Shown here: piece by piece, positions 33,079 to 41,387 of the stretch
Position numbering within the stretch: the stretch's first letter is position 1
Layout of the letters: the number at the start of each line of letters is the position of its first letter
Origin: Kitasatospora sp. NBC_01246
GTDB lineage: Bacteria; Actinomycetota; Actinomycetes; Streptomycetales; Streptomycetaceae
Direction: 5' to 3'
Assembly: GCF_036226505.1 (NCBI RefSeq)
Contig: NZ_CP108484.1
Span: 620,001 to 684,000, forward strand
DNA: 64,000 bases
Translations under genes and position numbers: made by a program
The notes under the pieces: generated by a model
Database searches by the model: none
What the model saw: only the letters and a program-made list of their open reading frames with translations
What the model was told of the DNA's origin: nothing

Positions 33079-33645
33079 TCATGACCGCGGGCGGGTGAGG
33101 TCCGGTTCGTCGTCCCACCGCACCGGTGTGGCGGTGCCCGCGAGCCAGTCACGGCGCAGGACGGCGTACCCGACGCTGTCGTGAGCCGGGCCGTCGCCCG
33201 CGGGCCAGGCCTCCCGGTAGTGCGCCTCCTTGACGTAGCCGCAGCGCAGGAACGTGCGACGCATGGCCAGGTTGTCCCGGCGGGTGGTTCCCTCGACACG
33301 GCTCACCTGCGGGAACTCGTCGAACAGATAGCGCGTCAGCCAGTCCAGTGCCCGGCTGCCGAGACCCTGGCCGCGGTGCGGTGCGGCGAGCCTCAGGTCG
33401 AACACCGGGGTCTCGTCGCCCAGGTCCTCCAGGCGGATCAGGCCGACGTCCCGGCCGTCGGCGGTGATCCAGAACGTCCGGGTCCGCGGGCCGTCGAACA
33501 GGCCGTCCGCCACCCACCGGCGAGCCTGGTCGGCGTGGACCCGGGCGGTGCTGTGGAACGGCCACTCGTGGCCGCCGAGGAAGGCGACCAGCGCGTCCGT
33601 CTCGGCGGGCCGGTCGGGCAGGGAACGTCGGTAGGTGATCTCCAC
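33079..33645 (-). CDS. GNAT family N-acetyltransferase (RimJ/RimL-like)
   Basis: A 188-residue GNAT protein. The acetyl-CoA binding motif is HRGQGLGSRALDWL (R/Q-x-x-G-x-G), followed by VEGTTRRDNLAMRRTFLRCGY, where the Asn and the aromatic near the end of motif B are typical. The acceptor (amine, protein N-terminus or antibiotic) cannot be deduced. A second GNAT gene lies 69 bp upstream in the same direction. Confidence 0.87.
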   Translation of the reverse strand: MEITYRRSLPDRPAETDALVAFLGGHEWPFHSTARVHADQARRWVADGLFDGPRTRTFWITADGRDVGLIRLEDLGDETPVFDLRLAAPHRGQGLGSRALDWLTRYLFDEFPQVSRVEGTTRRDNLAMRRTFLRCGYVKEAHYREAWPAGDGPAHDSVGYAVLRRDWLAGTATPVRWDDEPDLTRPRS

Positions 33646-33714
33646 CGGGGCACCCTACGCGCGGGAGGCGCCGGGCTCCCAGGCGTTTTCGACGGGACAG
33701 CGGCCCGTCCGGCC

Positions 33715-34248
33715 TCACCGGCGGCCGGACTCCGGTCCGACAGCCGGGCGGGCGGTCAGCACGCGGGTGGTGCTGCCGTCGTCCTCCTGGATGTCCCGGA
33801 CGTGTGCGAAGCCGATCCTGGTCAGCAGGGTCAGCGAGGCGCTGTTCGGCGCGGCCACCGTGGCGTGCACCTCGGGCAGCCCGAGGGTGCCGAAGCCGTG
33901 GCCCACGAGGGCCCGGGCCAACTCCGTGCCCAGGCCGGACCCCCACGCCGCCGGAGCCAGCGCGTAGACGATCTCGTGGCCCCCGACCGCGTCGGTCGGC
34001 TTGATCTCGGCGTGCCCGATCAACGCGCCGTCCCGGCGGACGGCCCAGACGTCGAAGAGGTCCTGCGCGTAGACCTTGGTGAAGATCCGCCCGAACAGGG
34101 CCCGGTCCTCCTCCTCGGAGGCGGGGCCGTCGCCCATCCACCGCGACACCCGCGCGTCCTGGAACAGGGCCACGAAGGCCTCCTCGTCCTCGGGGACGTA
34201 GCGGTCCAGGAGCAGCCGCTCGGTGCGCAGGATCGGGGTCTGCCTCAT
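33715..34248 (-). CDS. GNAT family N-acetyltransferase (RimJ/RimL-like)
   Basis: A 177-residue acetyltransferase starting TPILRTERLLLDRYVPEDEEAFVALFQD, the classic RimJ/RimL opening. The cofactor motif is less perfect (AAWGSGLGTELARALVGHGF), followed by VHATVAAPNSASLTLLTRIGF. I take the ATG at 34248 directly before this opening rather than the long upstream frame. It may form a transcript with the following GNAT gene. Confidence 0.87.
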   Translation of the reverse strand: MRQTPILRTERLLLDRYVPEDEEAFVALFQDARVSRWMGDGPASEEEDRALFGRIFTKVYAQDLFDVWAVRRDGALIGHAEIKPTDAVGGHEIVYALAPAAWGSGLGTELARALVGHGFGTLGLPEVHATVAAPNSASLTLLTRIGFAHVRDIQEDDGSTTRVLTARPAVGPESGRR

Positions 34249-34604
34249 GGACGGCGACGCTACCCACCGGACGCCGCACCCGACAAACCACTTTCCCGGG
34301 CAGGTGAACCGGTGGGCGGGTCGGGCCGTAGGCCGTGCTGACCCTGCCTTCCCCCGGGGCGGACCCACCGCCGTGGACCACGCGGCCTGACGGGCCCTCC
34401 GGGGCTTCCGGGGCCTCCAGGCGGTCAGAACGGGGCCGGCAATCGGCGTGAGGGGCTCACCAGGATCTTGCGTCCCCGTCCGGCCTCGAAGCCGGCGGCT
34501 TAGGCGCACCCCGGCTTCCGCGCCGTAGCGGGCCGCTCGCTGCCGCGGGCCCCGGGTGCACCCTCTAGGCTCGGTGGGTCGGAGATCAAGGAAGAGGGCG
34601 ACAC
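34249..34604. other. Intergenic region without recognised gene
   Basis: A 356-bp gap between divergent genes. It contains short GGGGCTTCC/GGGGCCTCC repeats near 34395. I see no gene, RNA or clear promoter motif. Confidence 0.5.
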
Positions 34605-35516
34605 GTGGGCGGCTGGGACAGGGCACTGGACGCGGCCGGGGTGGCCGACCCCGGGCTGCGCGACGACTACGGCCGGCAGCGCCGGCAGGTGACGCGGTAC
34701 AAGCCGGAGGCCGTCCTGGCCGCCCGGCTCCTGCTGCCCGCCCGGCTCGTGCCGCACGTCATCGCGGCCACCGCCTACATGCACCGCACCGACACCCTGC
34801 TCGACAGCGGCCCGCTGGACGGCCGGAAGGCGGCGTACGCGCGCTGGGAACGGGAGGTCGCCGACAGCCTCGCCGCCGGCCGGACCGACGACCCCGAGCT
34901 GCGGCCGCTGCTGAACACCGTCGCCGCGCACCCAGCCCTGCGCGACCGCGCGCTGGAGCACCTCGCCGGAGCCGTCGCCGACCTCGACTTCACCGGCTTC
35001 GCCACCGAGGCCGACTACCAGCGCTACCTGGACGCCTACTCGTTGCCCGCGTTCATGGTCGTCGCCACCCTGCTCGGCCCGGACGGCGACCAGAGCGCCT
35101 ACCGCAGCGCCTGCCGCACCTTCATCGACGCCAGCCAGCGGCTGGACTTCGTCAGCGACCTCGCCGAGGACCTCGCCGACGGCCGTCTGACGATCCCCGA
35201 GCAGACCCTGGCCCGGCACGGGGTGACCCGCGCCGATCTGGAGCGGGGCGAGAGCCTCCCGGCCGTCCGGACGCTGGTCACCGAACAGCTCGACCTGGTC
35301 GACCGCACCCTCGCCGAGGGCCCCGCCCTGATCGCCCTCGTCCCGCCAGCCCACCGGCCGATGGTCCGCTGCACGATCGGCCTGGACGAACTGACCAGCG
35401 CCGCCGCCCGCGCCGACGTCCCGGCCCTGCTGCGCCGTTCGGCCGGACCGCCCAGGCCCGCCGCCCTCCGCCTGCTCGGCCGCGAGTACCTCCGGGCCCG
35501 CCGAGTGCGCGGCTGA
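34605..35516 (+). CDS. Squalene/phytoene synthase family protein
   Basis: A 303-residue all-helical head-to-head prenyl synthase relative. The first Asp motif is TDTLLD (D-x3-D) and the second is QRLDFVSDLAEDLADGR, matching the QxxNxxRDxxED block of phytoene/squalene synthases. It condenses two prenyl diphosphates if active. It stands alone: no other terpene, hopanoid or carotenoid biosynthesis gene is adjacent, although a carotenoid oxygenase is 26 kb away. The GTG start follows GGAAGAGGG. Confidence 0.8.
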   Translation: MGGWDRALDAAGVADPGLRDDYGRQRRQVTRYKPEAVLAARLLLPARLVPHVIAATAYMHRTDTLLDSGPLDGRKAAYARWEREVADSLAAGRTDDPELRPLLNTVAAHPALRDRALEHLAGAVADLDFTGFATEADYQRYLDAYSLPAFMVVATLLGPDGDQSAYRSACRTFIDASQRLDFVSDLAEDLADGRLTIPEQTLARHGVTRADLERGESLPAVRTLVTEQLDLVDRTLAEGPALIALVPPAHRPMVRCTIGLDELTSAAARADVPALLRRSAGPPRPAALRLLGREYLRARRVRG

Positions 35517-35547
35517 GCGGTACCCGACCTGCCCACCACGCCAGCGG

Positions 35548-35583
35548 GCATTACTGCTTGACAGGGTGCGTAATACTGTAACG
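35548..35583 (+). promoter_or_regulatory. AT-rich inverted repeat upstream of the GDPD operon
   Basis: ATTAC (35550-35554) and GTAAT (35570-35574) flank a TTGACA-like hexamer, with a further TACTGTAA next to it. The AT content contrasts with the surroundings. It is a probable promoter with an operator; no well-spaced -10 box is evident. Confidence 0.35.
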
Positions 35584-35648
35584 CGCACGGGCCCGAGCGC
35601 CGGCGGCGCCGGACCGACGGGCCCCTCCCAGCGAGCTCGGAGCACGAC

Positions 35649-36452
35649 ATGCACCCCTTCCTCGACCAGCCGGGGCCGCTGGCCTTCGCACACCGGGGCG
35701 GTGACCTCGGCCGTCCGGAGAACTCGCTCGCGGCCTTCGAGGCCGCCGTGGCCCTCGGGTACCGCTACCTCGAAACGGATGTGCACGCCACCGCCGACGG
35801 CGTCCTGGTGGCCTTCCACGACTCCCGCCTGGACCGCGTCACCGACCGCACCGGCGCGGTGGCCGACCTGCCCTGGGAGACCGTCAGGCAGGCCCGGATC
35901 GGCGGCACCGAACCGGTACCGCTGCTGGAGGACCTGCTCGGCGCGTTCCCGGAGGCCCGCTTCAACGTCGACGTCAAGGCGATGCCGGCCGTCGGACCGC
36001 TGGTCGGGGCGGTCCGCCGGACGAACTCCTGGGACCGGGTCTGCGTCGGCGGCTTCTCCGACAGCCGCCTCTCGGCCGTCCGCGCCGCCGCCGGCCCCCG
36101 GCTGGCCACCTCGCTCGGCCCCCGCGAGGTGGCCCGGCTGCGGCTGCGCTCGCTGGCCGGGCCGCTGCTGCGGGGCCCCGGGGCGCCGTTCGCCGGGGTG
36201 TGCGCGCAGGTGCCGGAGCGGCACCGGGGCGTGCCGGTCGTCGACCGCGCCTTCGTCCGCGCCGCCCACCGGCTCGGCCTGCCGGTGCACGTCTGGACGG
36301 TGGACGACCCCACACGGATCGGGGCTCTCCTCGACCTCGGGGTGGATGGCATCATGGCCGATCGCATCGACGTCCTGCGGGACGTCCTCGGCGAGCGCGG
36401 CTGCTGGACCGACGGCAGCACCGGCTCCAGCACGGTGACAGGAGCCTCATGA
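35649..36452 (+). CDS. Glycerophosphodiester phosphodiesterase
   Basis: A 267-residue GDPD of the PLC-like TIM-barrel family. The catalytic pair is in AFAHRGGD...PENSLAAFEAA and FHDSRLDRVTDRTG, with the metal Glu/Asp in YLETDVHATADG. It hydrolyses glycerophosphodiesters to glycerol-3-phosphate and an alcohol. No signal peptide is seen, so it acts inside the cell. Its stop overlaps the start of the transporter gene in ATGA. Confidence 0.92.
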   Translation: MHPFLDQPGPLAFAHRGGDLGRPENSLAAFEAAVALGYRYLETDVHATADGVLVAFHDSRLDRVTDRTGAVADLPWETVRQARIGGTEPVPLLEDLLGAFPEARFNVDVKAMPAVGPLVGAVRRTNSWDRVCVGGFSDSRLSAVRAAAGPRLATSLGPREVARLRLRSLAGPLLRGPGAPFAGVCAQVPERHRGVPVVDRAFVRAAHRLGLPVHVWTVDDPTRIGALLDLGVDGIMADRIDVLRDVLGERGCWTDGSTGSSTVTGAS

Positions 36453-37831
36453 GCACCACGGCCCACCTTCCGGACCGCCAGGCGGTCACCACCGACGACC
36501 GGGCCCTGCGCCGGATGCAGTTCGGCTGGTACATCAACGACTGGGCGAACGCCGCCTTCTCGGCCACCGTCCTGACGGTGTTCCTCGGGCCGTACCTGAC
36601 CTCGGTGGCCAAGAACGCCGCCGACGCGGCCGGCGACGTGCACCCGCTCGGCCTCTCGATCCGCGCCGGATCGTTCTTCCCCTACACGGTCTCCTTCTCC
36701 GTGCTGATCTCGGTGGCGGCGATGCTGCTGACCGGGACGGTCGCGGACCGCACCGGGCGGCACAAGGAGCTGATGTGCGGCGCCGCCTACGTCGGCGCGG
36801 TCGCCACGATGGGGATGTTCTTCCTCGACGGCGACCGCTACCTGCTCGGCGGCGCGCTGCTGGTGGTCGCCAACATCGCGTACGCGGTGTCGGTCGCGCT
36901 CTCCTACGCCTACCTGCCGGCCCTGGCCACCCCCGACGAACGCGACACCGTCTCCTCCAAGGGCTGGGCGTACGGCTACGCCGGCGGCGGCCTGCTGCTG
37001 GTCGCCAACCTCGCGCTGTTCGAGGGCCACGACGCGCTCGGCCTGTCCTCCGGCACCGCCGTGCGGATCTGCCTGGCCTCGGCCGGCCTGTGGTGGGCGC
37101 TGTTCACCATCGTCCCGATGCTGCGGCTGCCGTCCCGGGCCGGCGCGGCGCCCGAGCGCGCCGCGGCCGCACCCGACAACCGGCCCACCGCCGGGAGCCT
37201 GCGCGAACTCGCCCGCACGCTGCGCGGCATGCGCGAGCACCCGCTCACCCTGCTCTACCTGGGCGCCTTCCTCTGCTACAACGACGGCATCCAGACCGTC
37301 GTCTCCCAGGCCTCGCTCTACGGCAGCGAGGAGCTCGGCATGGACCAGACCTCATTGGTCGCCGCCGTGCTCCTGGTCCAGATCGTCGCGATCGGCGGTG
37401 CGCTGCTGCTCGGCCGGATCGCCCGCCGGTACGGTGCCAAGCGGACCGTCCTCGGCTCGCTGGTCGGCTGGGTGGTCACCCTCGCCCTCGGATACGTCAT
37501 GCCCGCCCACCAGCCCGCCTGGTTCTTCGTCCTGGCGTGCATGATCGGCCTGGTGCTCGGCGGCAGCCAGGCACTCTCCCGCTCGCTGTTCTCCCACCTC
37601 ATACCGGCGGGCCGGGAGGCGGAGTACTTCAGCCTCTACAAGGTCAGCGACCGCGGCACCAGCTGGATGGGCCCGCTGGTCTTCGGCCTCGCCTACCAGA
37701 TCACCGGCAGCTACCGCTCGGCGATCATCTCGCTGCTGGTGTTCTTCGTGATCGGCTTCGCCCTGCTGACGAAGGTCCCGCTCCGCCGCGCCATCGAGGC
37801 GGTCGGCAACCCCGTCCCCGAGCGGCTGTGA
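36449..37831 (+). CDS. UMF1/Atg22-type MFS transporter
   Basis: A 460-residue major facilitator with about 12 hydrophobic segments. The N-terminal INDWANAAFSATVLTVFLGPYL matches the YDWANSAF signature of the UMF1 (Atg22-like) family, and GTVADRTGRHKELM is the MFS loop 2-3 motif. In yeast, Atg22 exports amino acids from the vacuole; bacterial substrates are unknown. Coupling with the GDPD gene suggests transport of glycerophosphodiester-derived compounds, but that is a guess. Confidence 0.85.
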   Translation: MSTTAHLPDRQAVTTDDRALRRMQFGWYINDWANAAFSATVLTVFLGPYLTSVAKNAADAAGDVHPLGLSIRAGSFFPYTVSFSVLISVAAMLLTGTVADRTGRHKELMCGAAYVGAVATMGMFFLDGDRYLLGGALLVVANIAYAVSVALSYAYLPALATPDERDTVSSKGWAYGYAGGGLLLVANLALFEGHDALGLSSGTAVRICLASAGLWWALFTIVPMLRLPSRAGAAPERAAAAPDNRPTAGSLRELARTLRGMREHPLTLLYLGAFLCYNDGIQTVVSQASLYGSEELGMDQTSLVAAVLLVQIVAIGGALLLGRIARRYGAKRTVLGSLVGWVVTLALGYVMPAHQPAWFFVLACMIGLVLGGSQALSRSLFSHLIPAGREAEYFSLYKVSDRGTSWMGPLVFGLAYQITGSYRSAIISLLVFFVIGFALLTKVPLRRAIEAVGNPVPERL

Positions 37832-37832
37832 C

Positions 37833-37877
37833 GGTCCGGACCCGGGCGGCAGGCCTGCTGCCGCCCGGGTCCGGACC
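37833..37877. terminator. Very strong hairpin after the transporter gene
   Basis: Perfect 20-bp arms starting GGTCCGGACCCGGG with a 5-nt loop lie between convergent genes. Confidence 0.85.
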
Positions 37878-37886
37878 ACCGGGTCC

Positions 37887-38618
37887 TCACGAACCCGCGG
37901 TGGCCGCCTCCAGCGTGGTCGCCATGACCGGGCTGGTGAAGGTGTTCGTGGCGTCCCCCGAGGACGGGTGGTAGGAGCCCCACTTCAGGTAGTTGCGGGT
38001 GCCGTCCCAGGTGGTGCCCTTGAAGGTGCCCGAGCCGGTGGTGAACGTCTGCTTCACGCCGTCGAACCAGAAGTCGATGGTGCCGTCGGTGCGGCCGAGA
38101 CGGATCTTCAGCGCGTAGGAGTGCCACTGGTCGTTGGCGGTCGGCGCGGTCCACAGCTGGTGCGCGACGTGCTCGGTGTCCCACTCCTGGAGGCGGATCC
38201 GCCCGGTCGTCGCGTCGATCTCGATCGGGTGGTTCGCCGTGCCGGTGCTCGGCGAGCACTTCAGCTGGAAGACGTACCGGCTGTTCGCGTCCTTGATGTC
38301 CACCTTGGACGACCAGCCGAGGTAGAAGGTGTCCCCCTCCTTCAGGTCGGGGCCGAGCGTCTCGCAGCGCTCTTCGCCCGCGGCCTGGAAGGCCCGCCAC
38401 ACACTGCCCTTCGCCGCGTCCTTGACGACGCCGAAGTTGCCCGCCGCGCACTGGACTCCGGTGAACGAGGACGGGCCCTTGGCGGTGCTCGGGGTCCAGA
38501 GGACCTTGCCCGCCGCGGCGGCCGGGCTGCTGGCGGCGGCCGAGCCGCAGGAGAGCGCGAGCACGGTGAGGGCCGCAGCGCCGACGGCGGTCTTGCGGTG
38601 CTGGGACAGAAGGGACAT
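37887..38618 (-). CDS. Secreted heparin-lyase-I-like polysaccharide lyase family protein
   Basis: A 243-residue exported protein: an n-region SLLSQHRKTAVG, a hydrophobic core, and Ala-rich cleavage near SPAAAAGKV (about residue 37). The mature jelly-roll domain has TFYLGWSSKVDIKDANSRYVFQLKC, WHSYALKIRLG and GTIDFWFDGVKQ, then YLKWGSYHP, typical of the heparin lyase I-like family (PL7/PL13-type sandwich). It may cleave uronic-acid polysaccharides, but many small actinobacterial members are untested. Confidence 0.75.
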   Translation of the reverse strand: MSLLSQHRKTAVGAAALTVLALSCGSAAASSPAAAAGKVLWTPSTAKGPSSFTGVQCAAGNFGVVKDAAKGSVWRAFQAAGEERCETLGPDLKEGDTFYLGWSSKVDIKDANSRYVFQLKCSPSTGTANHPIEIDATTGRIRLQEWDTEHVAHQLWTAPTANDQWHSYALKIRLGRTDGTIDFWFDGVKQTFTTGSGTFKGTTWDGTRNYLKWGSYHPSSGDATNTFTSPVMATTLEAATAGS

Positions 38619-38776
38619 GCCTCTCCCGGGTGGATGAGTGGCGGAGAACGGAGGCCGTCCGGCCGTGGGGGCGGCCCGGACGCATGGAGCGATCCGACCA
38701 TCTGACCACCTGACGGACCGTTGTCCAAGCGGTCCGGCCGGTCGTGGCCCTTTCGGGCAGGTCCGCCGCCTGCCGG

Positions 38777-38820
38777 GGCCACTGCGGCGCGCCCGTCCGC
38801 GCGGGCGCGCCGCAGTGGCC
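38777..38820 (-). terminator. Terminator of the NCS2 permease gene
   Basis: Perfect 19-bp arms starting GGCCACTGCGGCGCG with a 6-nt loop, just downstream of the permease stop on the minus strand. Confidence 0.85.
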
Positions 38821-38826
38821 CGCCCG

Positions 38827-40236
38827 CTACCGGGCGTGCGGCGGTGCCCCGCCCCCGTCCCCGGCGCCCGCGTCGTAGGACGAGGTGCCCTCGTCCAGCA
38901 GCGGCTCCTGGGTCTTCAGGTGCGCGGGGGCCAGGGCCCGCAGCACGTGGTAGCCGGTGATGACGACCAGGGTGCCCAGCGCGATGCCGCTCAGGCTGAA
39001 GGTGTCGGTGAACTTCATGGTGACGTTGCCGATGCCGATGATGATGCCCGCGGCGGCCGGCACCAGGTTCAGCGGATTCCGCAGGTCCACCCCCGCGTTG
39101 GTCCAGATCTGCGCGCCGAGCAGCCCGATCATGCCGTACAGGATGACGGTGATGCCGCCGAGCACCCCACCGGGGATCGCGGCCACCACGGCGCCGAACT
39201 TCGGGCAGATGCCGAACAGCAGCGCGAAGCCGGCCGCGGCCCAGTAGGCGGCGGTGGAGTAGACGCGGGTGGCGGCCATGACGCCGATGTTCTCCGAGTA
39301 CGTGGTGTTCGGCGGGCCGCCGAGCACGGTGGAGAGCATCGAGCCGACGCCGTCCGCGGAGATCGCGGTACCCAGCTTGTCGTCCAGGTTCCGGCCGGTC
39401 ATCTCGCCCACCGCCTTGACGTGCCCCGCGTTCTCCGCGACCAGCGCGATCACCACGGGCAGCGCCACCAGGATCGCCGACCACTGGAAGGTCGGGCCGT
39501 GGAAGTCGGGCAGGCCGACCCAGTCCGCCCGGCCGACGCCAGAGAGGTCCAGGCGCCAGTGGTCCGTCAGGTGCCCGCTCGCGTCCGCCGAGTGGATCCG
39601 CCCGAAGACCCGGTCGAACAGCCAGGAGATCCCGTACCCGAAGACCAGCCCGAGGAAGATCGCCACGCGCGACCAGAACCCGCGCAGGCAGACCACGGCC
39701 AGCCCGGTGAACAGCATCACCAGCAGCGCCGTCCACTGGTCCTGGGGCCAGTACGTCGAGGCGGTGACGGGCGCGAGGTTGAAGCCGATCAGCATGACGA
39801 CGGCGCCGGTGACGATCGGCGGCATCGCGGCGTGGATGATCCGCGCCCCGAACCGCTGGACGGCGAGGCCCACCAGGAACAGCGCCCCGCCCACCACGAA
39901 CACCGCGCCGGTGACCGTCGCGCTGGTGCCGCCCTGCGCCCGGATCACCGCGGCCACGCCGACGAAGGACAGCGAGCAGCCGAGGTAGCTGGGCACCCGA
40001 CCGCGGGTCGCCAGCAGGAAGATGACGGTAGAGACGCCGGACATCATGATCGCCAGATTGGGGTCGAGCCCCATCAGCACGGGGGCCACGAAGCTCGCAC
40101 CGAACATGGCCACCACGTGCTGGGCGCCGAGCCCCGCCGTCCGGGGCCAGGAGAGCCGTTCGTCCGGAGCGACGACCGCTCCCGGTGCGGGCGTACGCCC
40201 GTCACCGTGCAGCTTCCAGCGCACGCCGAGATCCAT
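38827..40236 (-). CDS. NCS2 (uracil/xanthine) permease family transporter
   Basis: A 469-residue membrane protein with about 14 hydrophobic segments. QHVVAMFGASFVAPVLMGLDPNLAIMMSG is the NCS2 opening, and GMIGLLGAQIWTNAGVDLRNPLN with the preceding PPNTTYSENIGVMAATRV hold the conserved substrate-binding Glu. It imports uracil, xanthine or uric acid with protons. The start is ATG at 40236; the longer frame upstream is unsupported. Confidence 0.9.
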   Translation of the reverse strand: MDLGVRWKLHGDGRTPAPGAVVAPDERLSWPRTAGLGAQHVVAMFGASFVAPVLMGLDPNLAIMMSGVSTVIFLLATRGRVPSYLGCSLSFVGVAAVIRAQGGTSATVTGAVFVVGGALFLVGLAVQRFGARIIHAAMPPIVTGAVVMLIGFNLAPVTASTYWPQDQWTALLVMLFTGLAVVCLRGFWSRVAIFLGLVFGYGISWLFDRVFGRIHSADASGHLTDHWRLDLSGVGRADWVGLPDFHGPTFQWSAILVALPVVIALVAENAGHVKAVGEMTGRNLDDKLGTAISADGVGSMLSTVLGGPPNTTYSENIGVMAATRVYSTAAYWAAAGFALLFGICPKFGAVVAAIPGGVLGGITVILYGMIGLLGAQIWTNAGVDLRNPLNLVPAAAGIIIGIGNVTMKFTDTFSLSGIALGTLVVITGYHVLRALAPAHLKTQEPLLDEGTSSYDAGAGDGGGAPPHAR

Positions 40237-40366
40237 GTGGGGGGTTCGCTTTCTCTGTACTTCCGGGGGATTGTCGCCACCATTGTCCCGGCCACCGCCC
40301 GCCCCGGCCGTCACCGCCCCTCCCCCCGACCTGCGCCCCCGCCCCCGCCCCCGCGGCGTGGCGGCC

Positions 40367-41080
40367 CTACCCGGAGGTGATCCGGCGGCCGCTGGTCTCG
40401 TCCGGGCGGACGCGCACCCACAGGTCGCGGCCGCCGCCGGCCCAGGGGGTGCTCCCCGGCAGCTCCTTGAGCCGGGCGATCTCGTCGGGGTCCTCGACGT
40501 ACTGGGCCCGGCCGAGGATCAGCACGCTCCAGCCCCGGCTGAGGCTCTCGTCGATGTGGTCCACCTGGAACGAGACGGGCGAGCCGTCGGCCGGGGCCGA
40601 AGTGCCGTGCGCGGACGTGTGGTAGACGATCGTGCGGGCGTCCACGGTGTAGTTGACCGGGAAGACCGCCGGCGCCGGCCGGGTGGGCAGGCCGATCCGG
40701 CCGATGCCGTGGGTGCCGACGCGGTCCCAGCACTCGGGTTCGGTCAGGTGCAGGAGCAGCGGGCGCGTGCCGGCGCCGCCCTGCCCCGGCGGGGCGTCGG
40801 CGCGGCCGGACAGCAGCTCGCCGTAGGTGGTGCGCAGCACGGCGGCGATCCTGACGAAGGCGGCCGGGTCGAAGGCGGGGCCGGCCTCCATCAGGTGCCG
40901 GAGGTAGGGGGGCGCCATCGCGGTCTGCCGGGCCAGCGCCTCCTCGGTCAGCCCGAGCTGGCGACGGCGGTCATCGATCCGCCGGGCGACGAGGGCCGGA
41001 TCCACCCGCTGGGCGGCGTCAGGTCCGGGGTTCTGGTCCACATCGACTCCTCGGTGCCAGGGGTCACGCTCCGTGGTCAT
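40367..41080 (-). CDS. HTH (XRE-like) fused to pyridoxamine-5'-phosphate-oxidase-like flavin domain
   Basis: A 237-residue two-domain protein. Residues about 20-85 form a Cro/XRE-like HTH (RRQLGLTEEALARQTAMAPPYLRHLMEAG). Residues about 100-235 resemble the split-barrel flavin-binding PNPOx fold (GRIGLPTRPAPAVFPVNYTVDARTIVYHTSAHG, VSFQVDHIDESLSRGWSVLILGRA). This Streptomyces fusion may couple a flavin/F420 redox state to gene control. The ATG at 41080 is preferred over the longer frame. The divergent phosphatase gene shares its promoter region. Confidence 0.8.
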   Translation of the reverse strand: MTTERDPWHRGVDVDQNPGPDAAQRVDPALVARRIDDRRRQLGLTEEALARQTAMAPPYLRHLMEAGPAFDPAAFVRIAAVLRTTYGELLSGRADAPPGQGGAGTRPLLLHLTEPECWDRVGTHGIGRIGLPTRPAPAVFPVNYTVDARTIVYHTSAHGTSAPADGSPVSFQVDHIDESLSRGWSVLILGRAQYVEDPDEIARLKELPGSTPWAGGGRDLWVRVRPDETSGRRITSG

Positions 41081-41387
41081 CAGCGACCTGGTCGCCCCCT
41101 CGGGCGTGGGTGCCGGGCGGTTCCCCGCCCGGCCTTCCCCTCCAGCGTTGCCCCGACGGCGGGTGGCCGCCATAGGGGCCGCCCGGCCCGGCTGGCGTGG
41201 CGCGCCCGAATCACTGATGGTGGCAGGGGGAGTGCGACAGCTGTCGGAGGCGTGCGATGGACCAGGAGCTCGACCGGCGGAGCCGGCCCGTCACGGGCTG
41301 CCACGGCCGCGGCGGGTCCGTCGGAGCCCTCCTCGGACGGGTGGGCCGGGGGGCGGATGGCTCCGCACCCGGCCCCCGTGCGGAGCC
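41081..41387. other. Divergent promoter region between the HTH-PNPOx and PAS-SpoIIE genes
   Basis: A 307-bp gap without a supported gene. No clear palindromic operator or consensus promoter stood out. Confidence 0.4.

Noticed and set aside
34249..34604. Possible tRNA or small RNA in the gap before the prenyl synthase gene
   Set aside because: A CTCGAAGCC stretch looks vaguely like a tRNA arm, but no cloverleaf can be folded around it.
35558..35579. TTGACA with TACTGT as a promoter for the GDPD gene
   Set aside because: The spacing is only 10 bp, too short for a standard promoter; kept only as an AT-rich inverted-repeat region.
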